Shown here in pieces: positions 34,734 through 43,859 of a stretch of 64,000 bases of DNA (the stretch's first letter is position 1; the number at the start of each line of letters is the position of its first letter). Under the pieces are notes generated by a model that ran no database searches, had not been told where the DNA came from, and saw only the letters and a list, made by a program, of their open reading frames with translations. Position numbers and translations under genes: made by a program. Origin of the DNA: Conchocele bisecta (lineage: Eukaryota; Mollusca; Bivalvia; Lucinida; Thyasiridae); contig CM055275.1 of NCBI GenBank assembly GCA_029237695.1, positions 3,784,160 through 3,848,159 of the forward strand, given 5' to 3'.

Positions 34734-35036
34734 TATCCCGTCAACACAGTAGGTATGTGTCGTGAAACACGGTGCCGTGAAACATTTTTGATATCATGTC
34801 AATACGACCTAATCACTGCGTATGAATATGTGCGGTGGCTGGGATCATGTTTTTGCATTTTAAAGCCATTAGTAGGTGTTGACGGGATAAATAGAATAGT
34901 AGGTTAGTGCCGTGAATGGGAAAACTATCTGGCGCGGTTCGGAAACGGGATGTGCTCGGCAGAGCCTCGCCCATCCCGTTTCCTAAGCCTTTCCAGATAT
35001 GGTTTCCCATTCACGGCACTAACCTATTATTCTCTA
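34734..35036 (-). mobile_element. Family A, copy 11 (complete)
   Basis: TATCCCGTCAACAC to ATTCTCTA, flanked by TT/TT. It includes the longer middle segment (AATCACTGCGTATGAATATG) shared with copies 2 and 8. A family J-like hairpin (GACCGGATCAGCCTGCGC/GCGCAGTCTGATCCGG) lies just upstream at ~34580-34640. Confidence 0.85.
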
Positions 35037-35194
35037 TTTTCTCGCCATAGAAAAACTCCGTCGTGTTTACCAACGTATGCTGATGATTCATTTAAGACAA
35101 ACGTTAATTGACACTTATAGCATGCGAGACGCCAGTCTGGTAACTATGCGTAATAATAAGTATGTGGCTGTCAATCGAAACATGCAAAACAGGC

Positions 35195-35710
35195 TGTGAT
35201 CGGAGAAATGGGGATTATGGGAGTTATGGCCAGCGTAGCTCCAGTAGCCGATTTCACCAACATTGCAAAGTATACTGTTCTAGCAAAGTATACTTTGAGG
35301 GAGCAATCATTTATTTTTCCTGAAATGCATTATTTCATATAGAACTAACTACTGCATATATTAGATGATTAAAAGTATGCAGAATTATTATACTGAATTT
35401 ATTATATTATCACAGCCAAAATGGCTGTGATAATGTAATAAATTCAGTATAATGAAAATTAATAAATTTATCCGAAAATTGAAAATTTCTCCCTCAAAGT
35501 ATACTTTGCTAGAAAAGTATACTTTGCAATGTTGGTGAAACCGGCTACTGATCAAATAGCACACTACTGTAGCCGGATACAGATTCATATTGCCTGTTAG
35601 AAGCAAGACAGGTGTTTCATTGATGGCATGACGAACAGTGCGGATCCTGATGAGACTATGCGGATGCACAGGCTGATCTGGATATACATTAGTCGAACAA
35701 TTTCTCCAGT
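35195..35710. mobile_element. Family J foldback containing foldback BB
   Basis: Outer J ends GGCTGTGATCGGAGAAATGG and ATTTCTCCAGTTAAAACC. Inside, 35240-35548 is a second foldback with ends AGTAGCCGATTTCACCAAC/GTTGGTGAAACCGGCTACT, doubled AAAGTATACTTT blocks, and a central palindrome TATCACAGCCAAAATGGCTG. Confidence 0.65.
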
Positions 35711-35739
35711 TAAAACCACATTATATTGATGGTCAATCT

Positions 35740-36372
35740 AGCCCCTGATTTGTGACTGTCACTGACATCCGTGGTCAGTCTAGCTCCTGAGCTGGGACTG
35801 GAAGAATCATGGTTTTGATATGTGTAGCCAATCTACCTCCTGATCTGTGACTGTGGCGAGGGAAATGGGACTCAGGATATCTGTTTTCAGTCTGGCTGCT
35901 GATCTGTGACTGCGGTGAGGGAAATGGGGCTTAGGATATGTGTTGTCAATATGGCTCCTGATCTGAGACTGTGGTGAGGGAAATGGGGCTTAGGATATCT
36001 GTTGTCAGTCTAGCTCCTGATCTGTGACTGTGTTGAGGGAAATGGGGCTTAGGATATCTGTTGTCAGTCTAGCTCCTGATCTGTGACTGTGTTGAGGGAA
36101 ATGGGGCTTAGGATATCTGTTGTCAGTCTAGCTCCTGATCTGTGACTGTGTTGAGGGAAATTGGGCTTAGGATATCTGTTGTCAGTCTAGCTCCTGATCT
36201 GTGACTGTGTTGAGGGAAATGGGGCTTAGGATATCTGTTGTCAGTCTAGCTCCTGATCTGTGACTATGATAAAGATGGTTTTGAATCTACATTGTAGCTT
36301 AGGACATTTGTGGTCGGTATGGTCGGAATGATGGTTTTGATATGTGTGGCCAATCTAGATCCTGATCTGTGA
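35740..36372. repeat. 59-bp tandem array, ~10 copies
   Basis: Unit: TGTTGTCAGTCTAGCTCCTG, ATCTGTGACTGTGTTGAGGG, AAATGGGGCTTAGGATATC. Exact 59-base spacing at 36000, 36059 and 36118; flanking units are diverged. The text resembles parts of family J (TAGCTCCTGATC, GAAATGGGGCTTA), so the array may have arisen from it. Confidence 0.9.
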
Positions 36373-36889
36373 TTGTCAACAATTATGCATAGCAAGTATG
36401 TAGCATGAACTCGTGCCATTTCCAGCAATTTTCACTTATTCTCGCATTATGGTGGGTGAACAGATACACAAATGCGAATGTATCTCAATAGGCACACAGC
36501 TCGTTGAAAATTCCAAAACGAAACTAAACATTGTTTGTCTCTATCTAAAAGTAATGGTATCAAGTTGGTCTGGGTTTTCATCGACTATATTTGGAATAAG
36601 CCCGGTTTTCTTAGGTCGAGGTCCATTTATGGCGAATTTGTGACTGCAAATACTTCATGATATTCCGAAACGACGACTCTTACAATTAACGCATTCACCG
36701 AGAATTACTTTGGATATTTCAGCTAATCACACTCAGAACTGTAGGTGATGCAAAATAAAACATGTTGCATTTCGAAACAGACAGATGGTTTGACCCAACA
36801 TTCACATTATATTTTGTTTTATATTTCCACTTCCTGATTGTTTTAATTCAGACAAAATCACTTTCCTAGTAACCTTGTTTGTACTATCG

Positions 36890-37160
36890 ACATTTGAAGA
36901 CAGCTCGTGGGATGATGACGTCATACTACATGTATCGACATTTGAAGACAGCTCGTGGGATGATGACGTCAGGTCGTCAGTACGTCAGACAGAAAGTTGT
37001 TACCACTTGTATATGTGACACGCCATGTGTGTGCGCCAGATTTGTCTACTTTTGACTTTATTTATGAAAAATATTGTAAATTTTGTAAACGTATTTAATG
37101 AAATTACACAGATGTCCGGAGGTACAAACTCACATGGCGTGTCTCATATAAGCATATGAG
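36890..37160. repeat. Direct duplication and inverted pair
   Basis: GACATTTGAAGACAGCTCG through GGGATGATGACGTCA occurs twice, 49 bases apart. Further on, GTGACACGCCATGTGTG and CACATGGCGTGTCTCATA form an inverted pair. The rest of 36380-37420 is unassigned. Confidence 0.6.
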
Positions 37161-37429
37161 TGGGCATGAATGCTCATGTACCCGCTGTTGTCCCTCCAAG
37201 TACATGTCCGCACGTATATTTCGTGTCAATGATCCATTAATGACTCGCACTTGTAGTGTATTGTGTGACCTAAAGTGTTGCCCATCCCAACCGGCGCATG
37301 CGCATTGTCATTCATGGGACACGACACTTACATTGTCAAAGATCGGCAGATTACACAACCGCCTGCGTTAATTTTTCCAAGATTTCGACATTTCAACATT
37401 TAGGAACATCTATTGGCAATATCAACTAG

Positions 37430-38110
37430 TAATCAAGCAGTTTGATTGGCTGAGTGTTACCTAGACTGTAGTGCAATCAAGCTGCTTACTTTCAGACATA
37501 ATATTCAAGTATGTTGTAAAAACGCAGGATTAGCGCAGTCGATGGTGTACTGATGCGCCAAATACGTATAGATATAGATATGTGATATTCATTCGATGCA
37601 CTTATAATAGATGCAAGTTTATACAAAATTATTTAAAAAAAAAAACGGAATGTAAATATTTTTTTTCAGCAATTTTTCTCATTTCTCATCAAAAGTGTAT
37701 GTTGTTACCACTCAGTTGAACCGTCTCGGCGAGACGGTTCAACTGAGTGGTACATTGTAACAACATACACTTTGGGTGGGTAATGGGGACACCCACGAGA
37801 TTCGCCGGACCAATCTTATGATGCTTCCGGAGCCCCATGTACCGTGCAGTTCCTGTCGGCAAACATAATACGGTACATAGGATGTTTCATAATTGAAGGC
37901 GTCACCGGGAAAAGGGGGCTCAGTCCCATTCTTCCAATAACACAACTCAGGCTCGATCAATCAAGCTGTTTGATTTCAAGCACAATATTCAAGTATTTTG
38001 AAATAAATATATATTCAAATATTGGCAGGATTAGCGCAGGCGATGGTGTACTAATGCGCAAAATACGTAAATATATAGATATGTGATATTCGCTCGATCA
38101 TAGATGACAG
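37430..38110. repeat. Direct repeat pair FF around a family B copy
   Basis: ATATTCAAGTAT...GCAGGATTAGCGCAG-CGATGGTGTACT...GATATGTGATATTC occurs at ~37500-37600 and ~37980-38090. Between them lie family B (37676-37781) and a 180-base GC-richer block with a reverse frame (NYETSYVPYYVC) that I cannot identify. Confidence 0.5.
37676..37781. mobile_element. Family B hairpin, solo copy with two covarying positions
   Basis: CTCATTTCTCATCAAAAG, then GTTGTTACCACTCAGTTG and CAACTGAGTGGTACATTGTA. The T-A pair in GTTACC/GGTA and the CAGTTG/CAACTG pair both differ from the common form on the two arms together. ACATTG is a small insertion in the right arm. Confidence 0.8.
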
Positions 38111-38394
38111 TTTATTTGCATTAAGCCAACTGGCCCATGAGCATGTACACCATATAGAGAAACATTTACAATACAGTGTGCATAGCGAAAACATAATCTA
38201 ATCATACATCATATATCTGACATCTGATATATCATGTATATGATGTACAATGTTGACAACGGCTTGTACATGTGTCTGGTGGACACATTTGACACTGAAT
38301 GCCATGCGCCTGCAGATTTGCTTTGCTCCTCTATATAAATGACGAATGTGAGCAGTGTCGTCACGCGGGACAGTGTTCGCCGTTTTCCAATGGT

Positions 38395-38990
38395 GGTTGT
38401 GACTACCTGAACGGGGCTTATGGCATTTACGACCAGTGTAAATCCTGATCAGTCTGCACTGCACACCGGCGCAGTCTGATCAGGATATACAGTGGTCATT
38501 CAATAAATTCAGCAGTGTTCCCGCTTGTAATAGAGTATTGGTTATTATCAGGTTGCTACAGTGCGCTAGAACATCCACAGTCTGTAGGTCCAGCCACAAC
38601 ATAGCTGTGACTGGAGATATGGGGCTTTATATCCAGTCTGATGCAATGGAGAACTGTTACAGTGCAGATCCTGATCAGACTGCGAATGCACAGGCTGATC
38701 TGGATCTACACTGGTCTCAAAACCGAAAACCCCTATCTCCAGTCACAGCTATATTTGTGGCTGGGCCTACAGAAATGGGGATTATATGATTTGTTACTAG
38801 TTTAGCTCTAGATCAATTAGCACACTCCTGTAGCCTGATAACGATCTATATTGCTTGTTAGAAGCATGACGGTTGCTTCATTGATGCAATGGAGAACAGT
38901 GCAAATCCTGATCAGACTGCACAGGCTGATCTGGATCTACACTGGTGGTCTCAAATCCTAAAACTCCATTATGTCAGTCACAGCCACACT
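38395..38990. repeat. Cluster of family J copies
   Basis: Three hairpin cores (TCCTGATCAGTCTGCA..., CCTGATCAGACTGCGAATGC..., CCTGATCAGACTGCACAGGC...) lie between CACAGC/GGCTGTGACTGGAG ends. Copies are adjacent and partly overlapping, giving a loose array. Confidence 0.65.
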
Positions 38991-39031
38991 TGAGGATTGA
39001 TTACGACAATGCATGATGCAATGCTTATGCT

Positions 39032-39128
39032 GTAAATATAATATACATTCGTGTTGATGCAATCTAGATCTACAAGTTATTAAACTCGTTGACTGATTTC
39101 ACACACAACTCGGGATAGCCTCGGTTTT
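39032..39128. repeat. Family L fragment, copy 2
   Basis: CGTGTTGATGCAATCTAGAT, ATTAAACTCGTTGACTGAT and ACTCGGGATAGCCTCGG match copy 1. The right arm is lost. Confidence 0.5.
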
Positions 39129-39286
39129 CCATTGCAATAACGCACACATTTCATACAGATAATTATGAAGATAATACGACCGAAGTAGACAAGCACTTGA
39201 TATGTTCAAGTAGCCACTCTCTCCGAGTGAAGCAGGATACCGCCCATTGAGGGCTTGCGTAGATATAACACATGCTCCAATATATC

Positions 39287-39481
39287 AGGCGCGGATAGGG
39301 GGGTCCAGGGGGGGGGGGGTGGACTGGGAGGGGGGTCCGGACCCCCCTCCCAGCCCGCCCACCCCCCCCCCCCCCCCCCCCCACCGGCACGATGCGCATT
39401 GCGCTTCGCGCTCGCGGAGGTCGACTACGCCGATTTGGAACTTCAGACCCCCCCTGCAATTATTTCTGTATCCGCGCCTGT
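39287..39481. mobile_element. Family Q, copy 2, with long G and C runs
   Basis: GGCGCGGATAGGGGGGTCC, a G run, GGACTGGGAGGGGGGTCCGG, the inverse CCGGACCCCCCTCCCAG, a ~22-base C run, ending TATCCGCGCCTG. Strong quadruplex/i-motif potential. Run lengths are unreliable in any assembly. Frames across it are low-complexity artefacts. Confidence 0.65.
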
Positions 39482-39484
39482 ATA

Positions 39485-39985
39485 TGTGGTTGTGACCGGG
39501 TAAATGGACCTGATGGGATTTGTGACCAGTGCAGCTCCTGATCAAATCGCGAGCTCGTGTATCTGATAGCGATCTACGTAGCTTGTTAGAATCATGACCG
39601 GTGTTTCATTGAGGGAACGGCGTGTAGATCTTTATTTATCCCGTCAACATAGTGCGTATGTGCCGTGAAACACGGTGCCGTGAAAAAATGTTGATATCCA
39701 GTCAATACAATTTTTGCATTTTACAGCCATTTGTAGGTGTTGACGGGATAAATAGAATAGTAGGTTAGTGCCGTGAATGGGAATAAATATCTGGCGCGGC
39801 ACGGAAACGGGATGTGCTCGGCAAAGCCTCGCCCATCCCGTTTCCTGAGCCTTGCCAGATATTTTTTCCCATTCACGGCACTAACCTACTATTCTCTATA
39901 CACTGAACAGGCGGACGCACAGGCTGATCTGAATATGCACTGGTCATACAACTGATAAGCCATATTTCTCCAGTAGCAGCCACAT
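39485..39985. mobile_element. Family J opened by family A copy 12
   Basis: J text (GTTGTGACCGGGTAAATGG, GCAGCTCCTGATCAAATCGC) is broken at GTAGATCTTTATT by family A and resumes with CAGGCTGATCTGAATATGC to CATATTTCTCCAGTAGCAGC. Confidence 0.65.
39637..39898 (-). mobile_element. Family A, copy 12 (complete)
   Basis: TATCCCGTCAACAT to ATTCTCTA; flanks TT and TA, so the duplication is not exact. Hairpin arms match the common form. Confidence 0.8.
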
Positions 39986-40008
39986 ATAGTTAACCATATA
40001 TATAGTTA

Positions 40009-40360
40009 TAGAGAATAGTAGGTTAGTGCCGTGAATGGGAAAAATATCCGGCAAGGCTCAATAATTTCTTTATTTCTCATCAGAAGTATATGTTGTGACC
40101 ACTCAACGGTTCTCGCCGAGACGGTTCAAATGAGTGGTCACAACATATACTTTGATTGAGAAATAAGGAAAATAGATAGAGAATAGTAGGTTAGTGCCGT
40201 GAATGGGAAAAAATATCTGGCAAGGCTCAGGAAACGGGATGGGCGAGGCTCTGCCATTCACGGCACTAACCTACTATTCTATTTATCCCGTCAACACCTA
40301 CAAATGGATGTAAAATGCAAAAATGGTATTGACTCGATATCAAAAATGTTTCACGGCACC
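40009..40360 (+). mobile_element. A-B-A composite, copy 3 (truncated at right)
   Basis: Family A start, GGCTCAATAATTTCTTTAT, a B hairpin with a damaged left arm, then a family A copy with a deleted apex (GAGGCTCTGCCATTCACGG), stopping abruptly at TTTCACGGCACC. 40361-40940 is unassigned. Confidence 0.8.
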
Positions 40361-40943
40361 AAAACCATATATCAGACAGTGTACCTTGTACATTGGATGG
40401 TGATGGTGACACATGTGCATGTACTTTCTCTGTCACGAACATATTCCAGTATTATTATATACGTACTTTTGTTTCACATTGAAACACAAAGGAACGTAAG
40501 CCATCAATATATTTCCATAGTGACGTCTCCTGAGAGTTCATATTGGTCAGTTCCGGAACCTCGTAAAATAGTTCCTTCTAAACCACCACTAATGTGTTTA
40601 TTTTATTTCTATTTTGTTTACTTTTTGAGGAGCATATACATTGTGAGTGATGATAGTAATAAAAAGGTTATTTGATTCGTATATGGATTTATGTCACTCG
40701 TTCCGCCGCGCAACGATACTGCCCTAAAGCCGCGCAATATCGCACCCTGCGGAGCTCGTGCATATATCCACATAGAAATCATATAACCTATACATATAGC
40801 ATTGATATAATTGTCAGAAAGAACAACATATGGAAAATGGGGGACCAGCTGATAGTCATACTACTTGTATGTGTCATAGTGCGTTTTAATGGAAGTATAT
40901 ATACTATGGAAAGAATATCCCGATCTAAACTATATACAAAATA

Positions 40944-41123
40944 GTCCCGCAGGGGACGTATAATTCTTTTTTTTATTAATTCGTTCCCACAAAATAACAA
41001 TTCGTTCCAACGAAATAACAATTTTGTTAATTCGAGGGATCGAATTGTTAAATTGACGGAACGAATTGTTATTTCGTGGGAACGAATTAATAAAAAGAAA
41101 TTCATGTCCCCTGCGGGGCTCCG
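40944..41123. mobile_element. Family N element, copy 3 (short)
   Basis: CCCGCAGGGGACGTATAATTC, a few CGTTCC-ACGAAATAACAAT units, the inverse, then CATGTCCCCTGCGGGGCTCC. Confidence 0.75.
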
Positions 41124-41129
41124 TAGATA

Positions 41130-41710
41130 ATCGCCCCAACCTAAATGGTAAGCTAGTATCTCACTGGGCTGCGACTGTTGGCGACAAATTGCGAACAGCA
41201 TTCGCGAGGAGTTTCCAAAATGTCACGAAACGTTCGCAGGGGTTTTCAATTTCCTCGCGTGAGACGCAGGGCCTCGCTCTCGTGTCGCTGGAAGTTTGAA
41301 CATGTTAAAAAAATTCGCGTGACAAATGTTCTCTCAAAATAGTCACAGAGTCGTCGCGGGTGTCTCGAACAAGTCTCGAACCCTTCCCAATTTAGTTTCC
41401 GTGAGTCATAAAGTGCGAGAAATGTGAGACAACTTTGTAAGGGGTTGGCGATCTATGAAACTAAATTGTGATTGATTGTAGATAAAAATGAGAATCTGAC
41501 ATTCCGGGCGCGAGACAGGCGCGAACTGCCTATTTCTCAGTTGTCACACATAACTGTCGTGCGACTGCCGGACGACATTCGAGTGAATGTCACGCAACAA
41601 TCGCGCGACAGTCGCAAGTGCAAAAAAAATCGCGACATTCGCACGACATATATGTGAACTCCCGGCGAATTCCACTGGGAGTTCGCGCGACATTCGTCAT
41701 CAATGAATTC
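41130..41710. repeat. GCGA/TCGC-rich repeat region
   Basis: Repeated GCGACA, TCGCGNGA and ACATTCG motifs, ending in a GAACTCCCGGCGAATTCC/ACTGGGAGTTCGC inverted pair. CpG-rich compared with surroundings. No supportable frame. Confidence 0.4.
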
Positions 41711-41912
41711 CAGGAGAGCTCAGACTTTATTTGAGATATTCAAACAGGCCATCATGCAATTACGTGTTTATTTTAATTGTTGCTTTTGGCATGTTTGGTG
41801 GACATGCAAAAATTAGCAATAGCAGATTCGTTCATGTTGATACCAGAAAACATTTATATAACGTAATTGAGATATTATATAAGTATAAATAATTGTATAT
41901 ATCATGTATATA

Positions 41913-42129
41913 GTGGAACCCCTCTAAACCGGACACGCTGTGAGGTCCCCAGGGGGTCCAGTTTAGAGATATTCCGCTGTAAATCAGAAATATGATTATG
42001 CCAATGCATGTGACTGTGCTTGCCGAACTTGAACAGGCAGTATCATAAGAGGTATATGACACTGTCACACATACATGTACAAGTATACAAAGACATGCGT
42101 GCGTGTCCGGTTTAGAGAGGTTCTACTGA
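41913..42129. mobile_element. MITE with pogo/Tigger-like ends
   Basis: AGTGGAACCCCTCTAAACCG at the left and CGGTTTAGAGAGGTTCTACT at the right form ~25-base inverted ends around ~170 bases of non-coding DNA. Ends of this form are typical of pogo-group (Tc1/mariner) elements. TA-rich flanks are present, but a clean TA duplication is not certain. Confidence 0.65.
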
Positions 42130-42654
42130 ACTATTTGATTCCTATATGGCCACATGAATATTAGACAAACGGGTACATGCACATACAAATTATATCATCA
42201 ACCGGCAGCTCGATCGGTATCGTTAGAGACGGTGCCGGAGTTGTTCGATTCCCCACACTCGCCGGCGCTGTTGATGTTCGATCAACTGTTGCATACTATG
42301 GCCTTCGATTGTATCTTTAAACTGATAAATCTGTTTCCTGTCGTAATTAAACTTTAATTAGCTGTGACATCACGTAACTCGGGATGCACTGCCAGCCTAG
42401 CCAGATACCAGCTCATCCCTGTAGTATGGGCAGTGTCTCCGCTGTGTGACGAAACCAGAGCTACACCCGTGTATGTGACATGTGCCATGGTGTACATATG
42501 GCCGTGTGATTGGTCATTGGTAGATCCTTGATCGTGATTGCTGGAGTGGTGTTGCCATTGTTTGAGTTTTCGATTAGAGCGTCTATGCTGATGAGATAAC
42601 ACCATTGTCAAGTGTTTCACATTTTCTTCAAGAAACCAGTGTTACCATAAATGC

Positions 42655-42865
42655 TGGAATGGCGAACAGCGCAGATCCTGATCAGACTGTGCGGATGCAC
42701 AGGCTGATCTGGATCAACACTGGTCGCAAAACCCATAAGCCCCAACAAAAAAACAACAACACCAGTTGTGGCAGTGACTGGGAGAATGGGACTAATGGGC
42801 TGTGTGACCAGGCTAGTTCCTGATCAAATAGCAGACTCATGTAACCGGAAATACGCATGCTATTG
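42655..42865. mobile_element. Family J copy
   Basis: AATGGCGAACAGCGCAGATCC, CAGACTGTGCGGATGCACAGG, GTCGCAAAACCCATAAGCCC, then TGACTGGGAGAATGGGACTA and GTTCCTGATCAAATAGCAG. 42130-42650 upstream holds nothing I can assign. Confidence 0.6.
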
Positions 42866-43357
42866 CAATATGCACATAATGCACATGTGCTTATTTGGTA
42901 AATGTATATTTTCGTCTCTACACACATATTTGTAGAAGCACATGACTCATTTACAGGAACAGATATGCTGGAAGGCATAGTCCATGCAATAAGACACCTG
43001 CTAATGTATTCACTCATATAAAAGCACTCATAGACTCATTCCCTGTGATGGAAACTCATTACAATATTAAGGATTCGCTAAGAGAAGATTATGGAGCTAA
43101 GACATATCAACTGCTGTATGACTTGTACTAATTAAAGTGTGCAGAACATGGACTGAATCCTGCATCATTAATTACATATTTAACATTTAACATTAGTACA
43201 ACTATTCTTTTCACAAACCTAAAGACTAAAGAAAAATGAAACATAGAAAATAAACAGCAGACGTAAAACATTATTCAGCAGTGTATGAGTTTATCTAGCT
43301 ATATATAATGGCACATGTTACATTTGGTATGAAACCAGGAAAATGGATCTTGTCTGA

Positions 43358-43850
43358 TTGTGCATTTTAAATGTTTGCAATCAGCCATTAAACCTGTTGT
43401 TATGTACTCTGGTTCTGCACATAACAACACAGGAATCCGTATGTCGCAGACATGCAGTTGCAGTGAAGACACATCTTAATACATTAGAACAAACGTTCTT
43501 CGAGTCTAGCCACACACATATGGAGTGTGACTCAATGCATACTGCAATATAACAGTCACTGGGATACTGTCATATGTGGCAAGACGGAAAAAGCATAGAC
43601 ATCATAGTTATTTCAATGTGCTTCAGCAGTTTATGACCTTCAGCAAGTTGCCAATGAAGTGTCTGGTGATTTTAAGGTAGACATACATGGTAATAAGGTG
43701 AACTGGATGAAGTTAAAAGACTACTGAGAATCAAATTCATTTCAAATATAACTATGATGATAGCTTTACAACAATAGATGTATCAGAAATGTTAAAAGGG
43801 AAAACGGATACTACCAATTTAGCTTACAAATACACTTCCAAATGTTTGGT
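43358..43850 (+). pseudogene. Transposase-like remnant
   Basis: One frame gives CNQPLNLLL, then LEQTFFESSHTHMECDSMH, which fits a recurring (F-E-x-G)-H-T-x-M-E-x-D-S-x-H-x-x-I motif in uncharacterised, probably transposon-derived animal proteins. After frame changes the DNA still reads NKVNWMKLKDY and KYNYDDSFTTIDV in the expected order. Stops and frameshifts throughout show decay. I infer the C-terminal half of such a protein. The family assignment is from memory of the motif, not from a search. Confidence 0.45.
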
Positions 43851-43859
43851 TTCAAATGA

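Noticed and set aside
39163..39545. Pro/Gly-rich frames of 82-98 codons
   Set aside because: Produced by the long G and C runs of family Q; no independent coding signal.
40199..40675. 158-codon frame
   Set aside because: The first third is family A hairpin sequence and the rest has no recognisable feature.
42354..42620. 88-codon reverse frame
   Set aside because: No motif, no splice context and no second copy; cannot be supported as a gene.
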